Source of the DNA: Parazoarcus communis
GTDB lineage: Bacteria > Pseudomonadota > Gammaproteobacteria > Burkholderiales > Rhodocyclaceae
Direction: 5' to 3'
Length of the DNA stretch: 64,000 bases
NCBI RefSeq assembly: GCF_003111665.1
Contig: NZ_CP022188.1
Span: forward strand, 1,488,001 to 1,552,000
Shown here: positions 34,577 to 44,190 of the stretch, piece after piece
Position numbering within the stretch: position 1 is the stretch's first letter
Layout: the number at the start of each line of letters is the position of its first letter
Program-made: the position numbers and the translations under genes
The notes under the pieces: model-generated
Told to the model about the DNA's origin: nothing
The model's input: the letters and a program-made list of their open reading frames with translations, nothing else
Databases searched by the model: none

Positions 34577-36058
34577 TCAGAAGGGGTAGGGGCGCGGCTT
34601 GTGCTGCAGCGTGATCCACTGTGCGCGGGTGAACTCCTCGATGGCCCATTCGCCATTGAAGCGGCCGAGGCCGGAGTTCTTCTCGCCGCCGAAGGGGGCG
34701 TTCGGCTGGTCGTCGACGGTCATGTCGTTGATGTGCGTCATGCCCGCCGTGATGCCGCGTGCAAAGCGCACACCACGTTCGAGATTGGCGGTGAACACCG
34801 CGCTCGACAGGCCGTACTCGGACTGGTTGGCGAGCTCCAGCGCGTGTGCTTCGTCACGTGCCTTGATGATGGGCAGCACCGGGCCGAAGGTCTCGTCGAT
34901 GGCGATCGAGCAGGTCGGGTCGACATCGGCGAACACGTGCGGCGGCACCACGTTTCCCTTGACCTCGCCGCCCACGACCAGGCGGGCGCCATCGCGCTTC
35001 GCACGCTCGATGCGTGCGACGACGTCCTCGCACTGCTTGGTATTGATCAGCGGACCGACGACGGTGGCGGGATCGGCAGGGTCACCGAAACTCAGGCCTT
35101 CGACGCGTTGCTGGACTTCGGCCACGAAGGCGTCGTACACCTTGGCGTCGACAATGGCGCGGTTGGTGCTCATGCAGATCTGACCTTGATGCAGGAAGCG
35201 TCCAACCACGGCGGCGTTGGCGGCCACGGCAACATCGGCGTCGTCCAGCACGACGATCGGTGCGTTGCCACCGAGCTCGAGGGCGACGCGCTTGATATGA
35301 CGCCCCCCGGCAGCCAGGCGGCCGACGCCGCGGCCGACTTCGGTCGACCCGGTGAAGGAGATCAGGCTGGGTACCGGATGATCGACGAAGTGGTCGCCGA
35401 TCTCGCTGCCGGCACCGATGACGACGCTGAGCAGGCCGCTGGGCAGGCCGGCCTCTTCGTAGATCTTGGCCAGCAACAGGCCGCCGGTGATCGGCGTATC
35501 ACTGGCCGGCTTGACGACCACGGCGTTACCCAGCGCTAGCGCCGGGGCGATCGAGCGTGCAGAGAGGTGGAAGGGGAAATTCCACGGGCTGATCACGCCC
35601 ACCACGCCCAGAGGCGAGCGATAGACGCGGCTCTCCTGGTTCGGAACGCCGGCGGCGAGGATGCGGCCCTCGACGCGGCTCGGGAAAGTGGCGGACTCCA
35701 CCATGATGCGGCGTGCGCTGTCCCACTCGATCAGGGCCTTCAAGCGCGTGCTGCCGGATTCGCGCACGATCCATTCCTGCACTTCCGCGCCGCGGGCCAG
35801 AAGAATGTCGGCCGCGCGGCGGATCACGTCGGCGCGTTCGTCGGGCAGACGTGCAGCCCATTCACGCTGGGCACGGGCTGCGGCGGCATAGGCGTCGTCC
35901 ACGTCGGCGATGTTGGCGAGCTGGATTTCGGTCAGCTGCTCGCCGTTGAAGGGGTTAGTGTCGGCGAGGCGGCGCTCGGAGCGACCGGCGCGCCACTGAC
36001 CGGCGATGGGCTGCTGGTCGAAGCCGGTGTAGGCAACCGGCGGGCTGGTGTGTGTCAT
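34577..36058 (-). CDS. pchA: 4-hydroxybenzaldehyde-type aldehyde dehydrogenase
   Basis: The 493-residue protein from ATG 36058 (GGAG 9 nt before) carries [30 protein letters not shown], catalytic Glu in ALELGGNAP and catalytic Cys in [11 protein letters not shown]. It resembles benzaldehyde dehydrogenases (XylC-like). Directly following pchF by 17 bp, it should oxidise the 4-hydroxybenzaldehyde made by the methylhydroxylase to 4-hydroxybenzoate. In Pseudomonas the order is pchA-C-X-F, whereas here this gene comes after pchF. The gene symbol is assigned from context. Confidence 0.82.
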   Translation of the reverse strand: MTHTSPPVAYTGFDQQPIAGQWRAGRSERRLADTNPFNGEQLTEIQLANIADVDDAYAAAARAQREWAARLPDERADVIRRAADILLARGAEVQEWIVRESGSTRLKALIEWDSARRIMVESATFPSRVEGRILAAGVPNQESRVYRSPLGVVGVISPWNFPFHLSARSIAPALALGNAVVVKPASDTPITGGLLLAKIYEEAGLPSGLLSVVIGAGSEIGDHFVDHPVPSLISFTGSTEVGRGVGRLAAGGRHIKRVALELGGNAPIVVLDDADVAVAANAAVVGRFLHQGQICMSTNRAIVDAKVYDAFVAEVQQRVEGLSFGDPADPATVVGPLINTKQCEDVVARIERAKRDGARLVVGGEVKGNVVPPHVFADVDPTCSIAIDETFGPVLPIIKARDEAHALELANQSEYGLSSAVFTANLERGVRFARGITAGMTHINDMTVDDQPNAPFGGEKNSGLGRFNGEWAIEEFTRAQWITLQHKPRPYPF

Positions 36059-36075
36059 GAGATGGTTCTCCGTGC

Positions 36076-37623
36076 TCAGATGTTGATGCCGCACTTGCCC
36101 GGGGCAAGGATGCCGTTCGGGTCGAGGGCGCGCTTGATGGCGCGTTCCACATCGCGCTTGACGGTGCCGTAGGACTGCGCCACGCGCTCCTGGAAGGCGG
36201 TATTGACGCGATATACCGCGTAGCCGTGCTTTTCGAACTCATCGAGCAGTTCGCTGAAGCAGGCATTGGCGCGTGCGGTTTCCTCTTCGCTGCTGCGGTC
36301 GAACAGTACGTCGATGACGTGGTGCATGTCGCGCCAGCCGACGATGAACTCGCCGACATAGTCCAGACCATGCTTGTTGAGAATGGTTTTCGCCATCGCC
36401 ATCTGCTTTTCGCACTCGCTGCCGCGGGCCTGGCTGACGGGGGCGAACCACATCGAGCCGCCGCCGCCGCGCCAGTTGTAGAGCCCGAACTCCTGCAGGT
36501 TCGGCACGCCCGACATCAGTTCAGAGCGATATTTGAAGGGTTGGGTGTCGCCCGCTTCTTCCTTGGTGATCACGCGGCCCTTGCCGGACTTTGCCACCAC
36601 GTCGGTGACGATCTTCCAGTTGACCTCGACCTGTTCCGGGGTGCCGTACAGCGCGGCATAGACGTTCCAGGCCCCGAGGTGCTTGTCCTTCTGGATCTGC
36701 TTGAGCACCGAGTCGGGGGTGGCGCCGGGGGTGGTGATGTAGTCGGAACGGCGGGTGTTGCAGGTGGCGGCTTCCCACAGGGTGCCTGCAATCACGACCG
36801 AGTTCGGGATGATCTGGGCGATGCGCAGCGGGCGCAGCATCTCGACGATCTCGGAGATGTCCGATTCTTCGTCGAACTGGATCTCGAACGGCTTGAACAC
36901 CGGCGGCTTGGGCATCAGCCAGAAGCCCATCTTGGTGCAGATGCCGTAGTTGGACTGGGTGAACATGCCGTCCAGGGTCGGTCCGTAGCCCCATTTGAAG
37001 ACCTGCCAGGCCTTGTCGCCCTTGACGCCGCCCATGCCGGTGCGCAGCACTTCGCCGTTGGCGAGCACGATCTCCATGCCGCACTGCATCAGGAAGTGCT
37101 CGCCGTAAGGCGTGTAGCCAACGCCGCGGTCCATGGTGTTGCCCAGCGGGCCGGCGATGGCCGACGGTGCCGAGAAGGACAGCATCAGTGGCAGCTTGTT
37201 CTCTTCGATGTAGTCATACAGCTGCTGATAGGTCACGCCCGGTTCCACGAGCGCGGTGCACAGCTCGGGGTCGACGTGGATGATCTTGTTCATCAGGCGC
37301 AGGTCGAGAATGACCTGGCCGCGCGCCACCGGGGCGGCCGAGCCGTAGCCGAAATTGCGCCCGGTCGAGATCGTCCAGATGGGGATCTTGTAGGTGTTGC
37401 AGACCTTGACGATGGCCTGAATCTGTTCGACGGTGGTTGCCAGCAGTACGGCAGAGGCGGCGTGCTTGTCGGTTTCGACCGCCAGCATGATCTTGCTGTA
37501 GGGCTGGAGCTTGTCGCCGGCGGTCAGCACCTTGTCGGCACCCAGAATGGCGGTGAATTCCTTGACGGCGGCATCGAAGTCGCTCTCGGAAACGTCCTTC
37601 GGCAGGATGGTGTACTTGGTCAT
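36076..37623 (-). CDS. pchF: 4-cresol dehydrogenase (p-cresol methylhydroxylase) flavoprotein subunit
   Basis: The 515-residue protein aligns with Pseudomonas PchF at a constant offset of two residues: Tyr382 ([11 protein letters not shown]) corresponds to the FAD-linking Tyr384, Tyr93 ([10 protein letters not shown]) to Tyr95, and Tyr471-Arg472 (GYAVYRVNT) to Tyr473-Arg474 in the active site. The FAD-binding PCMH/VAO domain spans about residues 50-240. It oxidises 4-cresol to 4-hydroxybenzyl alcohol and on to the aldehyde in the periplasm, passing electrons to PchC. These numbers come from memory of the Pseudomonas enzyme. A related 4-alkylphenol or vanillyl-type substrate is possible. Confidence 0.92.
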   Translation of the reverse strand: MTKYTILPKDVSESDFDAAVKEFTAILGADKVLTAGDKLQPYSKIMLAVETDKHAASAVLLATTVEQIQAIVKVCNTYKIPIWTISTGRNFGYGSAAPVARGQVILDLRLMNKIIHVDPELCTALVEPGVTYQQLYDYIEENKLPLMLSFSAPSAIAGPLGNTMDRGVGYTPYGEHFLMQCGMEIVLANGEVLRTGMGGVKGDKAWQVFKWGYGPTLDGMFTQSNYGICTKMGFWLMPKPPVFKPFEIQFDEESDISEIVEMLRPLRIAQIIPNSVVIAGTLWEAATCNTRRSDYITTPGATPDSVLKQIQKDKHLGAWNVYAALYGTPEQVEVNWKIVTDVVAKSGKGRVITKEEAGDTQPFKYRSELMSGVPNLQEFGLYNWRGGGGSMWFAPVSQARGSECEKQMAMAKTILNKHGLDYVGEFIVGWRDMHHVIDVLFDRSSEEETARANACFSELLDEFEKHGYAVYRVNTAFQERVAQSYGTVKRDVERAIKRALDPNGILAPGKCGINI

Positions 37624-37634
37624 GGTGGCTCCGT

Positions 37635-38198
37635 TCAGATGACGCAGGTGAAGGACATGTAGGAGATCCCGTCCGGCACGTAGGCCGCACCGGCCGCGCC
37701 GTCGTCGGCGGCACCGGCGAGCAGGGCTGCAGGGCTCAATGCCTGGGCCACGGCCAGCTCGCCGATGTGTGCGGCCCAGGCTGCGGCGTTGGCTTCGTGC
37801 GCGAGGCGGTGGTGGGTCATGGCCACTACGGTGGCGTTCTTGCTGCGCATGTGGCCGAGCACCAGCATGGCCGTGGCCGAATCGGTGAGGCCGACAATGG
37901 TGGTGGGCCTGCCGTCACTGGCGACTGTCAGCGCGGCGATCGCCGCAGAATCCAGCTTGCCGATGCTTTGTGTTGGCGCCACCGTCGCCGCCGAACGCTC
38001 ACTTGCCGTGATGACGCCGCGCACGAAGGCGGCATCGAGTGGCAGGCCAGCGATGACGGGTAGCACCCGTGTCATTCTTGAGGCGCCGGCGCCGGTGCGG
38101 TGCAGCCCGGCCGCAGAAGCGGGGACGCTTGCTGCTGCAGGGATCGCAACGCTAGCCGCGGCGATGGATTTCAGTACTTCGCGTCGCATACTGTTCAT
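37635..38198 (-). CDS. pchX: PchX-like exported protein of the cresol operon
   Basis: The 187-residue protein from ATG 38198 (GGAG 9 nt before) has a Tat/Sec-like signal (MRREVLKSIAAASVAIP). An Ala-rich domain follows, with a conserved-looking TIVGLTDSATAMLVLGHMR segment. It sits between pchC and pchF exactly where pchX lies in the Pseudomonas pchACXF operon. Its role is unknown; assembly or haem/flavin transfer during formation of the flavocytochrome is a reasonable guess. Confidence 0.7.
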   Translation of the reverse strand: MNSMRREVLKSIAAASVAIPAAASVPASAAGLHRTGAGASRMTRVLPVIAGLPLDAAFVRGVITASERSAATVAPTQSIGKLDSAAIAALTVASDGRPTTIVGLTDSATAMLVLGHMRSKNATVVAMTHHRLAHEANAAAWAAHIGELAVAQALSPAALLAGAADDGAAGAAYVPDGISYMSFTCVI

Positions 38199-38212
38199 GG
38201 CTTTGATCTCCA

Positions 38213-38536
38213 TCAAGGCTTGGCTTTGCTCTTCGACAGATACTCCGCGACAGCCTGCAGGGTCTCGTCATCGACGTCAGATATCCGGAAGGCCGGCATG
38301 GCGTTCCGGCCTGAGCGGGCCATGGTGGTGAAGAACGCGGGCGGCAGGTCACGGCCGAGTAGCACGGGGCCGATGTCGGTTTCATGGCAGCGCGAACAGA
38401 CCTTCTCGTAGAAGTGACGACCCTTGTCGTCAGGTGCGGGGGATCCGGCTGCGTACACGGATGCGCTGAGGCCGAGCGTCAGCAACATGGCTGTAGAGGC
38501 CGCGCGCAGCGCAGTGGTGGGGTTGAAAATCGTCAA
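38213..38536 (-). CDS. pchC: 4-cresol dehydrogenase cytochrome c subunit
   Basis: The 107-residue protein has a signal peptide ending in VYAAG, the haem c motif CSRCH, and a probable Met ligand in RNAMPAFRIS. Size and order match the small c-type cytochrome subunit of p-cresol methylhydroxylase. It accepts electrons from PchF in the periplasm and is the first gene of the operon. Confidence 0.88.
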   Translation of the reverse strand: MTIFNPTTALRAASTAMLLTLGLSASVYAAGSPAPDDKGRHFYEKVCSRCHETDIGPVLLGRDLPPAFFTTMARSGRNAMPAFRISDVDDETLQAVAEYLSKSKAKP

Positions 38537-39200
38537 GGTTTTCTCCTCGGTTCAGGGGTGGCACAAGCCGCGGCCAGCAGACGGTCGCAGCCCGGCCGGC
38601 CGGACATGGTTCTTTTTGTATTCGAAAACACCTGAGGGTGTTTGGCGGGACAGGGACTGCGTGGCGCGGTTTGGATGCCACGTTTCCCGTTAGCTGCGGA
38701 TCCCGCGGCGGAAGGTCCCGGATGGCAGGCAACGTTTTTGACTGAGCCTGCTGGAATACCACTCTATCGTTCGCCCTACTGGCAAACAATATCGTTTTAT
38801 GGGTTAGTTTGATCGCTTTCTGGTGTGAGTGCGCCGGCCGCGTTTCGAGCCCGCTACCGGCCAGATTTTTGGGGACGGCATTCAGTGCGAGGCAACGGCT
38901 GCGCTTGGCGATTGCCGGCAGCAGGTAGCCCCATGATCGACGCTGGCCCCTACCCGTCCGATGATCACTGCAAGAGCCTTGCGTCGGCTAAGGCCATTCT
39001 CTTGGTGTTCGACCTGCATGCAGAGGGGCTGCTAGAGGTGGCTTCTGGGTGACACAATCCTTGGTCAGGGGCCTTCTGCGCCTGCCGGAACGACGGCCGT
39101 TTGGGTGTGTTGGCGCAGGCGGCAGCGGTTGCGCGAGGACGCCGGGGCGCATCCTGCGATTCGTGAGGCGGTGATACGCGGCCGTGGCCGCTTGGCGGGA
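38537..39200. promoter_or_regulatory. Upstream region of the pch operon with two dyads
   Basis: The 664 bp hold no convincing gene. Two dyads lie upstream of pchC: AACACC-tgag-GGTGTT around 38627-38642 and CGTGGC (38660-38665)/GCCACG (38677-38682). Either could be an activator site. I see no sigma-54 -24/-12 promoter. Confidence 0.4.
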
Positions 39201-39797
39201 TCAGCCAGCGTTGCGGCCAATTGCGTTGGCCAGATTGCACACGGCGGCACCGACGCCTTCGAGCATGTCACGGGTGCGGTCGTCCGCGATGCTGCCATCG
39301 GCGCCGAGCACTTTGTTGGCAGCAGGAACGGCGGCCTGCTCGGGGACGACGACCAGGCCCAGGTTCGACAGATACAGCCGCGCATGCTGCATCGCGCGGA
39401 TGCCGCCCAGTGCGCCGGGCGAGGCGGTGATCAGGCCGGCAGGCTTGCCGCGCAGGTGAATGGTGCCAGGCTTGCCGCTACCGTCAGGCAGCGGACGCGA
39501 CACCCAGTCGAGGGTGTTTTTCAGCAGCGGGGTGAAGAAGCCGTTGTATTCGGGGGTGGCGACGATGACGCCGTCGTGTTCGGCGAACAGTCGCTGCAGG
39601 CGTGCCGCCGCCTCGGGCAAACCCTCGCTGGCTTCGAGATCGCCGTCGTAGAGGGGCATGACGAAGTTGCGCGGTTCGACGAAGGTGACATCGGCACCGG
39701 CATTCTTCGCCCCCTTGATGGCCACCGCGAGGGCGCGACGATTGAAGGAGTCCTGGCGGGCGCTACCGCAGAGTGCGAGAAGGCGAGTGCGGGTCAT
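39201..39797 (-). CDS. NADPH-dependent FMN reductase family protein
   Basis: The 198-residue flavodoxin-like protein has LLALCGSARQDSFNRRAL at the phosphate-binding start and TPEYNGFFTPLLKNTLDWVSRP, the signature of NADPH:FMN (chromate/quinone) reductases. It probably reduces quinones, chromate or azo compounds with NADPH. It is not obviously tied to the pch operon, which lies upstream on the same strand 664 bp away. Confidence 0.88.
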   Translation of the reverse strand: MTRTRLLALCGSARQDSFNRRALAVAIKGAKNAGADVTFVEPRNFVMPLYDGDLEASEGLPEAAARLQRLFAEHDGVIVATPEYNGFFTPLLKNTLDWVSRPLPDGSGKPGTIHLRGKPAGLITASPGALGGIRAMQHARLYLSNLGLVVVPEQAAVPAANKVLGADGSIADDRTRDMLEGVGAAVCNLANAIGRNAG

Positions 39798-39895
39798 CGT
39801 CGTTTCCTGGTGATGTGGATCATGCTTGGGATCAGCTGAGTGACCACCTGCCGCAGCCTTGGTTCAGCCACGGTGGTGGTCGTGTTGGGTCGAGG

Positions 39896-40096
39896 TCATG
39901 CTTTCGTGCCACGCGTTGTGCACGGCTTCGGCGAATAGTACTGGCATGGCGTGCCGGACGCAGCCAGCACCTCGCGCCACGGCTGAGTCCGGCTCTTGAA
40001 ATGCAGGGCGTGGCACCCATAAGGCAGGGCCGTATCGTGGGTGATGAAGTAGTGCGTGCAGCGGAAGCACTGCCTGTCGTGCGGAGGGACGTCCAT
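39896..40096 (-). CDS. Small Cys-rich putative zinc-binding protein
   Basis: The 66-residue protein has the pattern CFRCTHYFITHDTALPYGC, then HFKSRTQPWREV and SGTPCQYYSPK. This gives four Cys and several His suited to a small zinc site. I recall similar short conserved proteins in betaproteobacteria, but no function is known. The ATG at 40096 has a poor ribosome site, so the start may be wrong. Codon use and motif spacing favour a real gene. Confidence 0.6.
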   Translation of the reverse strand: MDVPPHDRQCFRCTHYFITHDTALPYGCHALHFKSRTQPWREVLAASGTPCQYYSPKPCTTRGTKA

Positions 40097-40261
40097 TTGC
40101 AGGGTGCGGGGATTGGATGCGCAAAGAGCCTTGTATTGGGATCTTATCAGTCAATTCATAGCGCTGCGGGCGCCCGGATCCACGGGGACGCGCGGACCGT
40201 GAGCAGCATCGGACGTGACGAAGGTTTGACACTGCTCCATGAATACCATAAAGTAAATTTC

Positions 40262-40276
40262 GGAACAAAAAGTTCC
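40262..40276. promoter_or_regulatory. Inverted repeat upstream of the LysR gene
   Basis: GGAAC-AAAAA-GTTCC is a perfect 5-bp dyad in an AT-rich stretch about 90 bp before the LysR-type start; possible autoregulatory site. Confidence 0.3.
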
Positions 40277-40363
40277 ATTTTATTGTTGCTTCTGCTTGAT
40301 GTTCGTGAAGTGCAGAACCAAAGCGGCAGTAACAAGACAACCTGCTAGACGGAGCGCTGGCCC

Positions 40364-41251
40364 ATGAATATCGGCAACCTTCAGCTCAACTGGCTTCGTA
40401 CCTTTGAGGCGTCCGGGCGGCTCCTGAGTTTTTCGCTCGCGGCCGAAGAGCTGAACCTGAGCCAGTCCGCCGTGAGTCAGCAGATCAAGCTGCTTGAGCA
40501 CAAGCTTGGCAAGGAGCTGTTCTTGCGCAAGACGCGCTCGCTGCAGCTGACCACCGAGGGGCGTGCGCTTCTTGACGTCGTCAGGGAAGGTCTGCAGCGG
40601 CTCAACGCGGGCATGAGCAGTATTTTCAGCTCCTCGGCGGATGGTGTGCTGGAGCTGCACGTCAACAATACCTTCGGCGAGCTCTGGCTCGCGCCACGGA
40701 TTGGCCGCTTCATCGCTCACCGCCCGCAGCTTTCGGTGCGCATGCTGCAGACGAACTGGGACCTCGAGTACGAGGCGGCCAACACGGAACTGGAGATTCG
40801 TTACGGAACTGGCAGCTGGCCGGGGTTTGAGACGCGTAGTCTGTTGCCCCGGATCTTGCGCCCGTATTGCTCGATATCGCTTGCAAACAAGCTTCGCAGC
40901 GCGGACGGCTTCGAGCAGACCGCGCTGATCGATGTGCTCGGCACGCCGAATGGGTGGCTCGACTGGAAACGTATCTATTGCCCGGAAACCGCCGAGCACC
41001 CGGCACGAATCCATGTCGACAGCTATGCCATTGCGGCCAGTATGGCCATCGAGGGGATCGGCGCCTGTCTGCTCTACGACGATTTTGTGAGTGGCTCAAG
41101 GCTTGAGCCGTTCCTGGTGTGCCCTTTCGACGCACCGATCAGCTGTGATGCTGGCTACTACCTCACGTGGCGGAGCGACAAACCGCTGTCGGCCGCGGCA
41201 ACCGAGTTCTGTGCCTGGCTCGACCTGGAGCCTTCCTGCATATCGGGTTGA
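40364..41251 (+). CDS. LysR-family transcriptional regulator (GcvA-like)
   Basis: The 295-residue protein starts after GGAGCG. It has the N-terminal winged HTH with SFSLAAEELNLSQSAVSQQIKLLE and LGKELFLRKTRSLQLTTEGR. The C-terminal effector domain resembles the GcvA/AmpR group. It could control the GFA-like, NTF2-like, BCCT and oxidase genes that converge on it, but that link is inference. Confidence 0.88.
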   Translation: MNIGNLQLNWLRTFEASGRLLSFSLAAEELNLSQSAVSQQIKLLEHKLGKELFLRKTRSLQLTTEGRALLDVVREGLQRLNAGMSSIFSSSADGVLELHVNNTFGELWLAPRIGRFIAHRPQLSVRMLQTNWDLEYEAANTELEIRYGTGSWPGFETRSLLPRILRPYCSISLANKLRSADGFEQTALIDVLGTPNGWLDWKRIYCPETAEHPARIHVDSYAIAASMAIEGIGACLLYDDFVSGSRLEPFLVCPFDAPISCDAGYYLTWRSDKPLSAAATEFCAWLDLEPSCISG

Positions 41252-41345
41252 TGCCCCGCTGCAATGGAAACCGCCGCATGCGGGTGCATACGGCGGATCA
41301 GGTCAGATGCTGCATTTCGTGGGCGGCCGCGGTCGCCCGTTCGCC

Positions 41346-41783
41346 TTACATTTCGGGCGGCCAGACAAAGTCGGGGCGCAGGCCTGCGTGGACGGGCAGG
41401 CCGTCATCCGGCGCCGTCCCGCTTGCTGCCGGACCCCTGTTGGCGTGATAGGTCGCCGAAGGAAACGATGCGTCGTAGCCCATCAGTGCGGGAATGACCC
41501 CGCGGATGCGGCCCAGCTTGTCACCGATCATGATCGGTGCGTTGCACGTCCGGCATGTTGCGAACACCAGCGGGTTCGATGGGTCCTCGCTGTCGAAAGG
41601 CTGACGCTCGACCAGATCGATGTTCTCGACGACGAGTTCGTCATGGTTGAAATAGGCGACTTGTGCCGACGCCTGGCCGGTAACGCGCTGGGTGGCGGCG
41701 CCATGGCAGATGTGGTTGTCGATCGGTGCGTGATCTGAATGGGTGCGGATGTGAGCGCATCCGCCTTCGAACTTGTGTGACAT
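41346..41783 (-). CDS. GFA-like (CENP-V/glutathione-dependent formaldehyde-activating) small protein, divergent zinc ligands
   Basis: The 145-residue protein from ATG 41783 has the overall GFA layout: FEGGC near the N-terminus, ICHGAATQRVTG in place of CHCxxCRRxTG, a central FNHDELV, and a C-terminal FATCRTCNAPIMIG. Several of the usual paired Cys of the two zinc sites are missing or replaced by His, so zinc binding may be altered. The substrate is unknown. It is downstream of, and co-directional with, the NTF2-like and BCCT genes. Confidence 0.45.
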   Translation of the reverse strand: MSHKFEGGCAHIRTHSDHAPIDNHICHGAATQRVTGQASAQVAYFNHDELVVENIDLVERQPFDSEDPSNPLVFATCRTCNAPIMIGDKLGRIRGVIPALMGYDASFPSATYHANRGPAASGTAPDDGLPVHAGLRPDFVWPPEM

Positions 41784-41899
41784 GGCGTGTCCGTTTATGG
41801 GGCTGGATTGGTTCGTTTGCCCCTCGCCTGCATGGGAGATGACTCCATGCAGGCGAGCGGGGCGTTTTCGCATTGCGTGCAACGGGCGCGGCAGCCGCG

Positions 41900-42283
41900 T
41901 CAGGCGGGATCGAGCAGCGGCCGGTTCTTGCGGAAGGCCTGCTTGCGAATGATCTTGCCGTCACTCAGCGTGAACAGGTCCACGCTGTCGGCGTGGTGTC
42001 TGCGGCCATCGGCCTGAGTGGCGATGAAGGTCGATTCCGACACGATGCGTTCCTGCGCGAAGTAGTGCTTCCCGTTGAGCCACTGGACATCGGGCATCGC
42101 ACCCCAGGTGGCTTCGAACTGGGCCTTGACGGCCTCCTTGCCGACAATCCGGGTGCCGTAGGCTTCCGGGCCTGAGACGGTGTCAAAGACGATGTCGTCG
42201 TGAAAGTAGGGCATGATCACGTCGATGTCGTGCCGGTTGAAGGCGTCGAACAGATCGTTCAATTCTGCTTCTGTCATCAGCAT
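41900..42283 (-). CDS. NTF2-like/SnoaL-type small protein
   Basis: The 127-residue protein has the cone-shaped NTF2-like pattern: an N-terminal helix (ELNDLFDAFNRHDIDVIMPYFHDDIVFDT), GKEAVKAQFEATWGAMPDVQW, and a C-terminal strand with DLFTLSDGKIIRK. Members are isomerases, hydratases or ligand-binding proteins. It lies 75 bp after the BCCT gene and may act on a metabolite of the transported compound. Confidence 0.78.
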   Translation of the reverse strand: MLMTEAELNDLFDAFNRHDIDVIMPYFHDDIVFDTVSGPEAYGTRIVGKEAVKAQFEATWGAMPDVQWLNGKHYFAQERIVSESTFIATQADGRRHHADSVDLFTLSDGKIIRKQAFRKNRPLLDPA

Positions 42284-42358
42284 TGCTCCTGGAATAAAGT
42301 TGTTTTCGTGTTGCGCCCTGTGGGCGCATTGCGTGTGGAGTGAAGGGCTTGCAGGCCG

Positions 42359-44017
42359 TCAGGACGCGGCGCCAACGCTTGGCACCAGATGGCCTTGCGC
42401 CGGTCCCCGGTGCGGGGCGGCAGGCTGTTGTTCCGGGCCGGGGTGCGGCTCCATCTGCCCCGCCTTGGCCATGCGGAGCATTCGATTCACCGAGACGATG
42501 TAGGCGATGCCAACCACGAAGAATGGCGCGCCGACCACAATCGCCAGTGACTTGATTGCGGTGAAGCCACCGGAGAGCTGGAATACGATCCCGGTCAGCC
42601 CGATCACCACGCCCCACAGCAGACGCATCGACACCCGCGGGTTCTCTTCACCGTTGGAGACCTGCATGGCCACGAAGAATGACGCCGAGTCGGAAGTTGT
42701 TACGGCAAACACGATGGTGCAGAACAGCACCGCAAGGCTCAGCCACCAGCCGTGAGGCATGCTGTTGAGCAGCATGTACACACCGGCCTCAGGGTTCTTC
42801 TGAACGCCTTCCCATAGGGGCGCAATGCCGTTTACCTCGGTGTAGCCAGCCGAGCCCCCCCACACGCTGAACCAGATGATGGCCAGTACCATGGGTACAA
42901 AGGTGGTGCCGAAGACGAACTCCCGCAGCGTGCGGCCTTTCGAGATGCGCGCGATGAAGCCGCCGCAGAACGGAATGTAGGACACGTACCAGAGCCAGTA
43001 GAAAATCACCCACCAGCCAAGCCATTCGCGCTGCTGGACGTTGCCGGCATCGCTCCAGAACGACATCGTCAGCATGGAGCCGAAGTAGTCACCGAACTGC
43101 TGCGTGGTGAGGTTGAGCAGGTAGTGAATGGGCGCGTTTCCGAACAGGAGCAGCGCCAGTACGATCAGGCCTGCAATCACCATGTTGGCGACGCTCAGCA
43201 TCTTGATGCCCTTCTCGACGCCGGTTGCAGCCGATGCGACATAGGCCACGATGACGCCCATCATGACCATGACCTTTCCGAAGTTGCCCAGTTCGATCTC
43301 GAACAAGGTGGAAATGCCGTAGCTGATGGATGCAACGCCGAGGCCGATCATGGTGGCGTTACCGCCGATCGTCCCCAGAATGCCAAGCCCGTTGGCGAGA
43401 CGGCCCCAGATGCTGCTGTTGCAACGGTCACCAAGGATGCCGTACAGGCCTGTCGCGACGGTGAGCGGTTTGCCGAGGCGATAGGCGGGAAAGGCAATCG
43501 CCCAGGCCGCCACGGCGTACAAGGCCCAGCCATGCATGCCCCAGTCGAGCAGTGTGATCTGCACCGCCTTGGCAATGCCAGCAGCTTGCCCGGCAGCGCC
43601 CATGTCGATGACGTGAGAGGATTCGTGCAGATGGGTCAGGGGCTCGGCGACGCTGAAGAACACGAATCCGATCCCCAGACCGCAACAGAACAGCATCGAC
43701 ACCCACGAACCGAACGAAAACTCGGGCACGGCATCGTCCTTGCCCAGCTTCAGGTCGCCATAGGGGCTGATGGCAAGATACAGGCAGAAGAACAGCGTGA
43801 TGCCAACGCCAAGCAGAAAGCTCCAGCCGAAGTTGAAGATCAGGAAGTTCCGGATGCTCACCAGCCATGTGCCCGTGCTCTCGGGCATGAGCAGCGCACA
43901 GGCCATGATCGCGACGTAGACCGTCAGTACCGGCCAGAACAGGGTGTGGTCATATTCGCCGAATAGCCGCGTCGTCAAACTGCTGCTGGGCGGACTCTGT
44001 CTAATTATGGTTTTCAT
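42359..44017 (-). CDS. BCCT-family (betaine/choline/carnitine) transporter
   Basis: The 552-residue protein has 12 predicted spans and BCCT hallmarks: a Gly-rich LFCCGLGIGFVFFSVAEPLTH segment, LLDWGMHGWALYAV, and the Trp-rich WLGWWVIFYWLWYVSYIPFCG of the substrate box. It imports quaternary or related ammonium compounds with Na+ or H+. About 30 hydrophilic residues rich in Pro, Gln and His end it. Adjacent oxidase-type genes suggest catabolic rather than osmotic use. Confidence 0.9.
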   Translation of the reverse strand: MKTIIRQSPPSSSLTTRLFGEYDHTLFWPVLTVYVAIMACALLMPESTGTWLVSIRNFLIFNFGWSFLLGVGITLFFCLYLAISPYGDLKLGKDDAVPEFSFGSWVSMLFCCGLGIGFVFFSVAEPLTHLHESSHVIDMGAAGQAAGIAKAVQITLLDWGMHGWALYAVAAWAIAFPAYRLGKPLTVATGLYGILGDRCNSSIWGRLANGLGILGTIGGNATMIGLGVASISYGISTLFEIELGNFGKVMVMMGVIVAYVASAATGVEKGIKMLSVANMVIAGLIVLALLLFGNAPIHYLLNLTTQQFGDYFGSMLTMSFWSDAGNVQQREWLGWWVIFYWLWYVSYIPFCGGFIARISKGRTLREFVFGTTFVPMVLAIIWFSVWGGSAGYTEVNGIAPLWEGVQKNPEAGVYMLLNSMPHGWWLSLAVLFCTIVFAVTTSDSASFFVAMQVSNGEENPRVSMRLLWGVVIGLTGIVFQLSGGFTAIKSLAIVVGAPFFVVGIAYIVSVNRMLRMAKAGQMEPHPGPEQQPAAPHRGPAQGHLVPSVGAAS

Positions 44018-44190
44018 CGTTGTCTCCTCTTGAGGACGTACTTCCGCGAGATCTCGGGGGCGCCTTTTCGGCTGGCGCCTTATTGTTCGCGGAGCATGTT
44101 TTGCGGTGTCACAACTGGATGTCGGTGGTCATCTCCCAATTAGTCCGAACGGGTGGCGGGTTTCAAAACACACCCGCCATCCCTGCGCGC

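Noticed and set aside
36226..37662. 478-residue open frame on the plus strand
   Set aside because: Shadow of pchF, whose active-site residues are conserved on the other strand.
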